A stretch of DNA of 64,000 bases from Rhinopomastus cyanomelas (taxonomy: Eukaryota; Chordata; Aves; Bucerotiformes; Rhinopomastidae): positions 70,202-134,201 of the forward strand of contig VXBP01004173.1 of assembly GCA_013400115.1 (NCBI GenBank), written 5' to 3'. The notes below the pieces were generated by a model, which ran no database searches, had not been told where the DNA came from, and saw only the letters and a list, made by a program, of their open reading frames with translations. Made by a program: the position numbers and the translations under genes. This document shows, in pieces, positions 14,263 through 26,924 of this stretch; position 1 is the first letter of the stretch, and each line of letters starts with the position of its first letter.

Positions 14263-14327
14263 CACAGAATCACACAACAGTAGGGATTGGAAAGGACCTC
14301 AGAAGATCATCTAGTCCAATCCCCCAC
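14263..14327 (-). mobile_element. Short CR1 3' end
   Basis: Minus-strand terminus: CACAGAATCACACAACAG, AGGGATTGGAAAGGACC, then ATCTAGTCCAATCCCCC, where it stops. Confidence 0.75.
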
Positions 14328-16641
14328 TTGCTAAGATAACTGGAAAGAAGACAATAGCAACTGAGCTGCCTATATAGTTCGTTAACGATCATTATTCCAA
14401 AGGTGGAGTCTCTAAGAATTTCCTGGTATTGTTATTTCCTCTTCCAGCAACTCTAAATAGATGGCCTGAAATAATCTAAACATGTACTAACAACACTGTG
14501 TTGTACTACATTCAGTGTAACTGTACTTGGGAAAAATGCTGCAGTAACAATGTTCCAAGTAAAAAACAAAATCAGAACACCTCACCACCATTTGACTTAC
14601 AAAGATTTTTAACTCCTTCTCTAGGTTGGTATTTCTTCTGGTGGCTAGGATACCATTCTCTCACACCATGAAGGGGAAAAGAAAGATTTTAAATTTACTG
14701 AGAGCAGTCCACACCCAAATAACTACGTGTAGTAAGGGCGTTGATCCAATGACAGATTTTGTTTTGTTGTCCAATTCACATAATGACCTTGAATATAAGT
14801 TTTCCCATCCAAAGTAACAACTTTAACCAGGAGGACACTGGATAACACAGAGAGCCCCTCAGTCCCTCCTGTTGGTGCTACTCCATTTCAAAACACTAAC
14901 AAATTCAATTAATAGATCACAATAGAAAAATTGACCTTTTAACATTTCCTTAGGCCAGGAAGTATGACATCTTTCTGAAACTAACTGAAAAGTACCATAG
15001 CCCTCTTTTAGTGAAAATGCACTACAAAACAGCTCCCACAACAGACACTAAATTGCACCCCTGGTGTTTAAAACACTCACTCAAAATATGATATGTGCAA
15101 ATAAATTTGTATGGAAGAACATTGTGTGAACCATGTTTTTCCTACTGCATGTGAATTACTAGCATAGGCTCTTAGATAATCTGAGAGGATCCTCTCTTAT
15201 TGTAAATAGAAATTCTGTCAAAACTGGTAATGTATAGTAGCAAGTTTTTTAATTTGCAATTAAAAAAACATCTTCTGCTGAAGAAAGATGTAGCTAGATG
15301 CTTCCCAAACAGCTTTATGCAGAGGCTAATGCTCTATTTGTTAGTTATATACTTCTTGCATTAAAACTATGAGTGCAAAGAAAGTAAAAACTACTTTCCA
15401 AGACTATAAAAAAAAAATCACTTAAAAAAAAATTAAAAGCCTCAGACAACAACATAGAAACAGAACACAATGAAAAACGTCCTTTAAAACATCTGAGAAA
15501 TAGGTAATTACAGTTCCTACCTGCATTCCCTAAGCACACCAGAAGCTCCTTCCATATATTCAGTTCTCTAAAAATCCAGTGCACTGAACTTCCCTCTCCT
15601 CTAGAAGAGAGTCAGTGACATGCTGTTCTTCCTACATTTTCCCACAGCAGGAAACTTAGAATATCTCCTTCTTTCCTCCCCCTGTCTCAAACACTTTTTA
15701 AACACCTCCTTCCCATTTGGAAGAATCAGTGTGCCACATTCCCACCCATGGTGAAGAGTGGTATAATATACACGGTTCCTATGCCAAGAGCTCTGCATAT
15801 GGGTTTTGTTCCTCCCCAACCACAAACTTTCTTCCAGATAACATGATAAAGCCATAAAGGAAAATATTTCCATTCACCTTCACATCACTATGTGGGTCAG
15901 GTTTTTCCCAAGGAAGCATACTAGAAGAGAAGATACAAGAAGCACTACTCCTACACATGGTTCCTGCTCTCAGAAGAGAAGAGCAGGTTTTTTGAATAGA
16001 GATGGTTTTTCATTCTTAGTTGTCACCAAAATCAATAAGGCTTGGCCACTAACTTCCAGGCATCAGTAGATGTTATACCAGATGTTAAATTTCATTTATA
16101 TGACATTCAGAAAGGCCGCAAAATCAGCAAATGACCAACACCAAGTTTATTAGGAATTGCCTTGTCTCAGCTGCTGACATATAAGGAAGTAAAAGGTAGG
16201 TATTTTAAAAAACTTTTCCACAATCAGTAAGCTACGGTCCTTAGGAACATATGTGTAGAGCTGGGTCCAGCAACAAATTTTCTCAATTAAAAAAACAAAT
16301 GAAAAAAAAGGATATGATTAGCATTTCATTTTTCATATGGCATCATGATACAATGATTTCTAAGACATGATGAACATCTTGATCGACTCTTGTTGCTTTA
16401 CTGTTTTGCTTCACGTCACCAGGTGTGACAGGTAAAATAGTCAGTTCCCCACAGAAAGAATGGCCACTAAGGAAAAACTGCAAAAGAAAGGTGATACCTG
16501 AAATCTGTACTCTCCTCACATTAACATCAATATGACAGCTAGCAATGTTATTACACTACAAATACTTACTTCTGTTAATGATCAGTATTAGATACTAAGT
16601 TCCTCTCTAGGACTCACAAGTTTCAAGTGAAAGTTAATTAC

Positions 16642-16761
16642 CTCAAGGTCATCCAGTGACCGAGTAATACTAAATCGCTTAGACCTTCCAAATGATCTTC
16701 GAACAGAAGAACGTGGGGGAGGAGCCTGATGTAATCCCATTGGGTGTCCAAATTTTGTACC
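16642..16761 (-). CDS. RGS12: RGS12 second coding exon in the window (120 bp, basic Ser-rich segment)
   Basis: On the minus strand a TTTCTCTTCTGTTTAG acceptor (AG at 16763-16762) precedes 40 codons, which end at donor GTAATTAAC (16641-16633). The frame is phase 0 at both ends and joins the upstream exon (ending KSKEDKK) without a break. The peptide begins GTKFGHPMG and ends SFGRSKRFSITRSLDDLE, a segment I know from mammalian RGS12 just before the RGS domain. It is strongly basic, with likely kinase sites (KRFS fits the K-R-x-S pattern). Its length and phase mean it could be skipped without a frameshift. The preceding intron is about 16.4 kb. It is too short to have been flagged by a long-ORF criterion and was found by reading splice sites and peptide together. 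Confidence 0.93.
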
Positions 16762-18440
16762 CTAAACAGAAGAGAAAAGATATATTATTAATATATTCCT
16801 TCAATTTCAGTACATTGCTGATCATAGTGACAGATTCTGAATTTTAAGCTGAATAGGTACAGAATTCCAGAGACTGACTTGCAAACCTGTAAGAAGACCA
16901 CAATTTCAACACAAGTTGGTCACTTGTCATGCCCCCTATAAAATTATGCATTAAAATCATTATAATTGTATTTCCAGTATTGAGTCAAATACCTTAAATG
17001 TTCAGCAATAAGTTAGTGTACAAACACAAGTAATCTATTATTACAGTGTACATAGGCAAATATTAGTAGACAAAGCTTAACTAAAAGCAAGACAATCCTA
17101 GATCTTGACTGTCTTAACTGGAAAATATTTAGAATGATAAAATATTTGTTCCTTCTATAGAAAATTGCCATCCCAGGAAACCATCTCACACAGCTTCTGT
17201 TGCAGAAGAAAAATCTTGATTTTTTTTAAAGGTTTGCTACTGTGAAGTCCGACTTCTTAAATGATAACAGTACAAAATGCAGGAACTTTTGTTGTGAGAA
17301 AAGAAACTACCTGACTTGGATGTTCCATGACTACAATTGGTGCTGCAGTAATTAAATCTAATGGCTTTCTCTTTTCCCTATAAACATAGTGTTTCTCCTT
17401 AAAAAGTCACCAGATGTCAGCTAAACTACAACAGCCTAAAATGTATGCATCTAGTTTATGCCAAATGGCAAAGTGTAAGATTAAACCTAAGAGTAGGCAC
17501 ACAGTCAGTGGTTGGTGCTAAGCAGATGTACATAAACTCACTACATTATGAAAACTTGTGATGTGCCTAAAATTTTTTATTCCTTTTGCTGCAACATTCA
17601 ATGTGGGGAAAATCCAGCTCTGTCTTCTGATGCTTTTTTGCTTTATAAAATAAGAGTTAAATTCAGAGTACATTTTCTTCTATTTCAATTTAGCATCTTT
17701 CCTCCTCACAGTAAGCTTAAAAGTATACTTATTAATATCTGCATAATTGCTCATTTGCAGCTTTGTAATATTTATTAAATTCTGGGTTTGTGTTTCTTTC
17801 TTTGGGCAATTTGGTGTGCTCCCAGTTCTGAAATTCTTTGGTATTCCTTTGGTCACTTATTTGAAAGGCTATATATGTATCACACTAACCAGAGGAACGA
17901 TCATAAATTTCACCACCTCATTCAAACAACCTCTCATACAAGTAGAGAAGAGCATCAAGAGTATTACATAGACCTCTTTCTGCAAGAAAGGAAAAGGTAT
18001 CCAACAGAAGATGTCTGTGTGTTTGCTTATTCCCATGGAATCAATGCTATTGTTAGGGCTCTGACTGTCTCACAACAGACTCTGTTTACAAACTTGTACA
18101 AATGACAAGACTTAACAAACAGGAATCTGGATACAAACTATGTAGCAGGGCTCATCAGTGTGACAGGCTGAGACTCCAACTTGTTCATTCAGTATTAGAA
18201 GTGATCCATTTTTATATGAAATCTCCTTCACTCATGATTTTCAATTTACTAAGGGATTGGAGGTTTTATTAGCTGAGACAAAAACTGGGCAGGTTCTGCC
18301 AAGAAAAATCGAAAATGTGGCAACTTGGAAGAGCAGCTTCTAAATTTTAAAGAGAGCATCTAAGCACAAGTTCAGTAAAAACAAGCCAGGATGGCTTTTC
18401 TTGAAATGATCAAATAGTAGGACAGGAAAGTTGCTCCCCA

Positions 18441-18690
18441 AGTCTGAGAGGGGCTTTTTGTGAGGGTCTCTAATGCTAGGACAAGGAGGAATAGTTTCAT
18501 ACTAAAAGAGGGTAAATTTTGATTAGATCTTAGGAAGAAACTCCTCCCTACACATGTGGTGAGGCACTGGAAGAGGTTGCCCAGAGAAGCTGTGGATGCC
18601 CCTTCCTCTGAAGTGTTTAAGGCCAGTGAAGGGTTGGAACTAGGTGATCTCCAAGGTCCCTTCCAACCTAAGCCATTCTATGATTCTGTG
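18441..18690 (+). mobile_element. CR1 3' end (about 250 bp)
   Basis: Plus-strand 5'-truncated CR1: the GAGGCACTGGAAGAGGTTGC block, AGGTGATCTCCAAGGTCCC and the end CCATTCTATGATTCTGTG. Confidence 0.85.
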
Positions 18691-21600
18691 GTAACTGTTC
18701 ACAGAAAGCACCCACTGGAATGAGGATGGTTCCTGGCTCTCTGAGCAACTTTTACAATTACCCGTTCATCCAGGCAGGTCCCTCCGAGGTGGTTCACACT
18801 TGGCTCAGTCATGGCAGTCTATACTGTCTAAACTGAAAGCTTATACCTATCGCAGTAGTCTGTGTCAAACAGTGAACTCTACATTGACCCTTGACTACAC
18901 CCAGTGGTATCCACTACTATTGCTGCATAACACACAAAAACACAGACATGGACCCTCCTGTGAGCCTATGTTTCCGTTAAAACAGCATGAATATATGAGC
19001 ACAACATATGTGTGCAACCAAGTACATGCAGATTAGTTTTGCAACTTTACATTTTTAGTCTGTGAATTAGTGAATAGAAACTAACAAATAATAAACAGCT
19101 CAGCAAATTCTAAGAGTAGTTAAATTAATGACATCATTAGTGTGATTACAACCAGTATTTTGAAATTAATGAAACTGTTACACAGTATGGATTCTGCTTA
19201 ATGATCTTTCATGTATTGCTCAAAACAAAATGCATCCCTCAGAGGACTCCTTTCACAAAAGCAAACTCATAAAAGGAAATAAAGCAGTCAGATCTATTTT
19301 AAGTAATGAATCACTTTTCACTTTTCTTTCTAATTCAGCTACTCTCAAATACATTAACTGTCCAGTTAATGTGTAAATTATAGAGACTGATATATACATC
19401 TCTGGGAGTTAAGACATACAATTAGAGAACAAAAAAATTTGAAACAGTAACTGAGCAGCAGATTATAGATAAGAATACTTAGCACCAGATGCCCCACTTT
19501 ACAAGTAAATGCTGCTTAACATAACAAAGAGAAAGGGAGAGAGTGGAAAAGAAACACCTACAAATTGTGTGGTAGTAGAAAAGAGAGCAATTAATTAGTA
19601 TCCAATCAAAATGTTATTTATGGGGTTTGACCATGAAATAGTGAAGAGCAGGGAGAAAAAAAGACCCAAGAATAAAACAGGGCTCAAGAAATTATAACAA
19701 AAATATAAAAATCACTGAGCTAACCATTTCTCCAACCCATTTGGACTACAACTACAAGTAGGAAAATGTTTTCAACAGAAAAGTATCTCTTCCTTGCTCT
19801 GCAGAATCAAATTAATAATGTAGGAAATTGAGGAAGACATTGCTAAAAAGAAAAAAAAAATAGTGCCATTCACAGAACATTTAATTTCCTGGTAATGCCG
19901 CTGAGAAGTCTCTCTTTTCATCTTTTCTTGACTCTATTCCAGCCATTCAGAATAAGGCAGCAGACCTCCTTCTGCAGATCAATTTTAAAACATCGCCTTG
20001 CATACACACACTCCACATAGCTTAGAAAGATCCACATAGCTTAAGCAAAACAGCAGCAACATTTTGGCAAATGTTTCTCATGGGACTCTGAAGAGCTGAG
20101 AATAAAAGTACCTGAGGCTTGAAGAGAGACTAGTCACTGCAACTATGATTCTATGATTCTAACTAGAATCAGCATGGCTAATGTAATCCACAGTATTTGT
20201 ACAAAGAGAGACTGCTAGTGCAATGACTGATATTAATGGAAATTTTGCAGTCTTTTAGCTGTAAAGAAATTACCACACTCCTAACAGCCTTTATTACCCT
20301 ATTAAACAGATATTAAAAAACATCAAATGATTCTAAAATAATTTCAAAACAGTACTATATGACCAACAAATTGCAGTTTCATTAACTGTTAGCTGCCAAA
20401 CTGAAACACTGAAATTTGCTACATGAACAGTGAGCTGTGGGATTTTTTGAATGCAGATTGACCTTTAGCCCTAGAACTATTTGCTATCGTATGTTAAAAG
20501 ACTCTCTTCTGGAAACACCATGTGCTGAATCAATAAAAAACATATCTGAAAATACATAAGGAAATTAAGAAATCCTATCACTGAACAGTATTAGAAATTA
20601 AAGTTCATCTAATACCTCACCAAGTGTCTTTATTTTAGAAATCCAGAAACAAGTAGAAAAGCACAGAAATTTGTGAAATTGAGTAGCGAAACACACGTGC
20701 TACAGCAATACACCCTCTGTATTTTGCTACGCAGGTAATTAGTCCTGATACTGCTATCTTCTTGGTGAATGTACAAAAGAATATATCTATAAAAACCTTT
20801 ATCATGTTATGATTTGGCAGATGGAGAGAAAAACAACTAAGGATTAGATAAATTAACACACTGATGCTCTAAAAATGCATTCCTTTTTCTATTCTTATAA
20901 CTAAGCAAAAATTATGAACAAGCACAGAGTGAAATACCAGTTAAATGTATAATCATAAATAAAAAAGCAGGACAATGAATGGGTCTGCCTAATTATTTTC
21001 TTTAATATTTTACTACATCTCCCTTTTTCTTTAGTCTAGCAGGAGATGGCAACACAAATACATTCCCCTGAAATAACGAATCACTGACAAAACTATTATC
21101 TTTCTTTTCCTTCAAATACAAGATTTTATTTTAATTTTAAGCTGCTTATTTGGCCTTGTAGAAGAGCTGCCTCCAGGTCTACTTGACAAGAGAAATATTT
21201 AAAAGTCACAAGAGAAGGACTGGTACAGCAGTCATTTGTGAACATGTCCAAGTGAGAACAGTTTATCTGGCAACAAGAATCATTACAAGGTTCTCATACA
21301 AATGAGCACAGAGTGGAAAATGCTGTTCTTCATGTATTTGCGAGACACAAGGAGGAAAGAAGCACATGACTTATGGTAGATGGCAAAAGGAGAAGCACAA
21401 AGAACAAAAGTTATATAATATTAAATGACTTGCACAAATCCATTCTTTAAAGACAGAAAGAAAACAGATGGGCTCTTAGAAGTAATTTTAACTGATAACC
21501 AGTGTTTCAACATATGATTTTCAGCAGCCGGGCTAGCCTAAGGCTACTGATGCCACCTCCTCAACTGCAGCAGGCTGCCCTGTTAACCCCACTACCAATA

Positions 21601-24600
21601 AACCATGGTTTACAAAATTAAATAAACTTGTTTTTAACACAGATCAATGGACAGTCACACAACTGGTGATGCTCACTGCCAACTCTGAGCTGAGCATGAC
21701 AGGAGCTCTTTAAATTGGTCCTACCAAAGAAATGCAATGTGAAACTGTGGCAGTCAATACGATACTCTAACCTAGTGCTTGAGTGCACAGAAGCAGGCTG
21801 ATGAAACGTTATCAATTATTCAGACTCCAAAGAAACCAAACACCTTCAGAAAACATCTTCAATTAAAGAAATCCCCAGCAATACCATGAGCTGCATCATG
21901 CACTTCAATTTTCTAGCAAATGCACTTACCAAGTATCATAACTTTGTAACAGTCAAACAACCCGAAATTTCCGTATTTACTACATAGTCTTTGCCTCTCC
22001 CTGCAGCTAATCATATTTTTTTTGTCTCATCCAACTACCTGGACTTAACTAGCAAAACAATGAGGTTCCTCTTCTCCGGTACAACAGTTTGCGAGCTGGA
22101 GAAGGAGGAGGAAGGAGAGAACGCTGCTGGCTCTTGGAATACAAGAAGCTAAAGAAATGGGAGATTTTTGCTAAGTGTTCCAAGCAACCTTGGCAACAAC
22201 GAAATAACAGGGAGATGGCAGCAGGAATGCAGAAAGGGGAGAAAGGCAAAAGAAAAACTATGAGGTTCAGGCCAGCTTTACAACATCTAGCAAGTCTAAC
22301 CGTTTAGTGGAAAACACATTGCAGTTTGTGACCTTGAGAGGCCGAATCTCATGGGACAGATATTTTGGCTGCTGTGTGCACGAGCAGGAAAAGGTAAAGG
22401 TAATATAAAAAGTTAAAGGAACACTAACAATCCCAGTCATCCACATTTACAGAAGGATGCCTTCAAATGCCTTCAGAACTGAAAGTTAATCTCACAACAT
22501 TCGCAGACTTGAGTGAAATAGAGTTTTTTTAATGTTTGAGGGGAAAAAAGCCTAAGAAACAAATTGAATGTCACTAACAGAGTTATAAAAGCTGTAAAAC
22601 AAAAATATGGCTACCGGTATCTGATAATTTCAATAAAAATTGCTTCTTCCTCCTGTTAGGTAGAACAAGGACACTACCCTCTGTTGTGACCACTTAAGAT
22701 AATACCAAAGGACAATGCACATGCTGGAATGGTCATACAGGACTGCTTGCCCAGCTGGATTAGAAAAATTCACCAGGACAACCATTTGGGGATTCTTTTA
22801 CAACCCAACTAAACCACACTTGCCGTAGTAACAATCATCACTATCCAGACTGGGACTGGCCATCACGCTTCAGTCAATTCCCTAGGTAAACATCTTCCTA
22901 TACTACAAAATGCAATAAATTAGTCTCTTAACAATAACTCTGCCTGTGACTATCTGTACAAGTGTCAATTTTAATTACCTCTAAAAAGAAAGTGCCTATA
23001 TTCACAGATTTTTATATTTAAAAAACAATCAGCTCCTCTTGAAAGGCCTACATTTAAGGAGCAAATTCTGTAGTAATTTTGCTATGTTCCATGTGTCACA
23101 GAGCTTAATCATACTAACTAACATTCATCAAATGTTAATTTTGTTCTACTCCTATATCCAGCTAATGAAGCTTTTAAAAACTCTCACTGTTCTTAGGTTT
23201 GACTTTATAACTTTGTACGGTAAAGTGCATAATAGTTCAAAACCCAGATACTCAGATCATACAATGTGAAACTTCCATAGGTATTCAATATATGTTAAAT
23301 TTGGTCCCAGACATTAAACAGCAGAAGGGTCAGTCTGGAGTGGCCATTCCTTTACAAAAAATGTAGGTTTACCACCTCATAAAGAAAGTTTCTAATTTTG
23401 ACCCTTCTGAAAAGGGATGGGAAAAGAGGATGCCACAGCACTGCCAATATAGTCAGTGCACAAAATCTCAAAAAATACTGCAAGTCCTGGAGAATCACAG
23501 AACAAAGCAGTTGATACAAATATTATTCTGTCATTGGTATTAGTCTCGAATCCTGCTGTGGACAATTTGTGTGCCCATTCTCCTGGTTAAGGGTCCTGTC
23601 AGATGAGTAACAACCCCACTCCAGCAATGCAGAAAAAGATGCAGCATCATTCACACTTCACTGACAGGTCTTCCAATGGATATAACTACACTGCAGTTCC
23701 TGGAGTTTTTTCTTATTATTTTTAACCAGTATGACAAAGGATTCAGATGGCATTATTCATCATTACTGGTCACTGGATTTGATCACTTTTAATAATATCT
23801 CTCTATTAATCACATGATTAACAGCTGCCTCCTAACCATTAGAATGGCATTTTTAATTACAGGTCCATAATATAATCAATCATTATGTGAAGTTTCATGT
23901 AAGATCTTTGTGCAAGCCAGGAAGATGTAGAAGAGAAGCAGTCCCATTGTAGTGAACACTCAAGTAAATGAAATGTATTGCTTACCTCCTGTACTAAGGA
24001 TACTAGACACAAAACACTGACCACCTACATTCCAGTACTAGCCTAATCCTTTTTCAAACAAAAAAATCAAACATGTTGATGATAGTAACATAGATGGACT
24101 TATGAGACCATTTTCTCAATAAAACTAGATAACAGTATCTTGTATGAGTTGGAACCTTAATAGCTGGAAATCGCAGACAAACAACAGAGCAACCCGAGTA
24201 CACTATGGGAAAACATGGAGAAAATTACACAATACTCACATAAAAGTTGGTTCCAAATCTTGAACATTAAGCCATAGCTGGGAACATTAAGTCAGTATGG
24301 CCTAATCATCAGCAACAATCAAAAAGGCTAATGAAGAATCACCAGAAACACAAAATAAATCAAGAAACAAGTTTTAAGAATACACTACCCACCAACAATT
24401 TTTTATAACAGCTTCTAGTTCAGGTCAACCCATGTCACAAGTAATATAGTACAAGCAAGGAAGTTTACAATTACAAAAACATCTGTAGTATGGGAGGAGA
24501 CTAAACTGACTTGTGCTTGAAAAGTAAGTGATTGGTGGTTGAAATTTAAATAAAAATTAAAATGGCTAGTAGAAAATAAAATACGATTGTGCAGTATTCC

Positions 24601-25527
24601 TCATGACAAATATCAGCAGACATGAAATGAAACTACTGGAAAATGCAGTTACATACTGTTTTCTGTACACATTATTAAACTGCAGAATATTTGTCAAGTG
24701 ATAGAAAGACTGCCAAAAACACAACTAAGCTTAAGAAACAACAAATTAAAGAGCAAAAGTTCACAAGGTTGCTATGCACAATGATGTCGATGGTGTCTTT
24801 ACTGCAGGAAAGTTTCTAAATGTCTGCTGCTTAAAATTAGAAGGATGTATTTTTCACTGCTCTTACATGGTTTTTCTAAGCAGCTGCTCCTGGCCGGTGT
24901 CCAGAATAGGATATTGGTCTTCGTATTGGATATTTCATCTGAGACGTATAGATGCTTTTATTGACCCATTACGAAGTATTAACAACTGATGCTGTATGCT
25001 ACAAAATTTGAAAAACACATGCTAAAAGGTATGATGTGTTAACAATAGGGACAGGAAAATGTACACTACAATCACACAAAAGCTTGACCAGGAAATTTTG
25101 GTCATTCAGCTCCAACAAAGAAAATTTGAACTAGAATAGTTTCAGAAAAGGGCTACTGCAGTTAATCTGGACAATGAAAACTTTACTTTGCAGGGGACAA
25201 AAAGACTAAGTGGTTTGCATCAAACAAAATGAAAACAAAAAGAGAATGTAATTTCTATACCTAAGCAAAATGGTAAACACTGAAGAGTCATCTTCACTAA
25301 AGGAGGCACTAGGAACAGAAGAAGTGGGTATAAGGTGGACATGACTACATTTCAGAAAATAAAAGTTTGTAACATCATCATAGCAATGGAATATTCTTCC
25401 TATAGAAGGTGGGGGAAATGGAATGCAGGTTGCAGACACATTTTTTTAAATGCCTAAAAGAGCTACAATTTGATTCAATGATAGAGACTATCTTTGGTAC
25501 TGCCTTTGCAAACTTACTGATGCCTTA

Positions 25528-25915
25528 CAGAATCACTAGGTATACGAAGGGACCTCAAAAAATCATTTAGTCCAATTCCCCTGACACAGCAGGATCACCT
25601 AGACCAAGTCACACAGGAACATAGGAGGGTCTTAAATATCTCCAGTGAGGGAGACTCCACAACCACCCTGGGCAACCTGTTCCAGTGCTCCGTCACCCTC
25701 GTTGTGAAGAAGTTCCTTCTGATATTGATGTGATACCTTCTATGTTCCAGCTTACAATCATTGCCCCTCGTCCTATCAGTAGATAACACTGAGAAGAGCC
25801 TGGCTCCATCCTCCTGACACCCACCCTTCAAATATTTATAGATATTAAAGAGGTCACCCCTCATTCTCCTCCAACCTAAAGAGACCCAGCGTCCTCAGCC
25901 TCTCCTCATAAGGCC
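25528..25915 (-). mobile_element. CR1 3' end (about 390 bp), left arm of an inverted pair
   Basis: Minus-strand CR1: begins at its 3' terminus (CAGAATCACTAGG), contains the AATCCCCCTGA-type sequence written TCCAATTCCCCTGACACAGC, and ends in CCAACCTAAAGAGACCC and CAGCCTCTCCTCATAAGG. It faces the plus-strand copy that begins about 220 bases to the right. Confidence 0.9.
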
Positions 25916-26134
25916 TTAATGGCCTTTTTATTGATAAGATTAAATTTCATGCTTTTCTCTTTAGGCTTCATTTTTCAATGGTTTGTTTAGACACTTCAGG
26001 CAAGTTTTAGAAATTCTGTATTTATTTCTGACCTTTGCTCCATTTCTTTTCCATTGCAGAAGTGGTATTTTACAGTTCCTTTTCTTCTCCAATAGGTTGA
26101 GGTTGATCTTTGAAAGTTCAGACAACAATTTTAC

Positions 26135-26924
26135 ATGATCTCATTTCAAAATACAACAAGGGTAAGTGTAGAGTCTTACATCCGGGAAAGAACAACCCCA
26201 CGTACCAGTATAGGTTGGGGACTGTTGGAGAGCAGTGTAGAAGAAAGGGACATGGGGGTCCTGGTGGACAGCAGGATGACCATGTGCCAGCACTGTGCTC
26301 TTGTGACCAACATGGCCAACAGCATCCTGGGGTGGATCGGAATGAGGGTGGTTAGCAGATCGAGAGAACAACTTCTCCCCCTCTACTCTGCCCTGGTGAG
26401 ACCACATCTGGAATATTGTGTCTAGTTCTGGGCTCCTCAGTTCAAGAAGGACATGGAGCTGCTGGAGAGGGTCCAGCGAAGGGCAATGAAGATGATGAAG
26501 GAACTGGAGCACCTCCCTTATGAGGAGAGGCTGAGAGAGTTGGATCTCTTTAGCTTGGAGGAGACTGAGGAGTGACCTCATTAATGTTTATAAATATTTG
26601 AAGGGTAGGTGTCAGGAGGATGGAGCCAGGCTCTTCTCAATGTCATCTACTGATAGGACAAAGGGCAATGGGTGTAAGCTGGAACATAGAAGGTTCCACA
26701 TAAATATCAGAAGGACTTTCTTCACGGTGAGGGTGACAGAGCCCTGGAACAGGCTGCCAAAGGGGGTTGTGGAGTCTCCATCAATGGAGATGTTAAAGAC
26801 TCGCCTGGATGTGTTCCTGTGTGACTTGGTCTAGGTGATCCTGCTGTGTCAGGGGGATTGGACTAGATGATCTTTCGAGGTCCCTTCTCAATCCCTAATG
26901 ATTCTATGATTCTTTGATTCTGAG
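26135..26924 (+). mobile_element. CR1 3' part (about 790 bp), right arm of an inverted pair
   Basis: Plus-strand CR1 from the end of the reverse-transcriptase frame (AAATACAACAAGGGTAAGTG) through the 3' region to the end AATGATTCTATGATTCTTTG. Long open frames remain on both strands (for example 26141-26581 on the minus strand), so this copy is little decayed. It is the best reference here for judging the gap at 30750. Confidence 0.92.

Larger units (their letters stand above)
1..16641 (-). other. RGS12: RGS12 intron (continues beyond the left edge)
   Basis: Follows the 120-bp exon on the minus strand. I looked for the next RGS12 exon and the RGS domain and did not find either, so the intron is at least 16.6 kb. 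It contains short CR1 tails, the SINE-like element, one CTCF-like motif, a 27-bp tandem repeat and a small CpG/inverted-repeat patch near 14.0 kb. The rest is AT-rich sequence in which I see nothing. In mammals RGS12 has internal promoters; none could be placed here. Confidence 0.75.

Noticed and set aside
17788..18105. 105-codon plus-strand open frame
   Set aside because: No family resemblance; lies in an RGS12 intron on the opposite strand in AT-rich sequence, with another frame open over the same part.
20147..20160. CR1 copy suggested by CTATGATTCTATGATTC
   Set aside because: Only the terminal repeat is visible; the preceding bases do not look like CR1, so it was left out of the features.
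22186..22199. RFX X-box (GCAACCTTGGCAAC)
   Set aside because: One half-site is good but the other matches at only about four of six positions.
26141..26581. 146-codon minus-strand open frame
   Set aside because: It is the antisense of a little-decayed CR1 copy.
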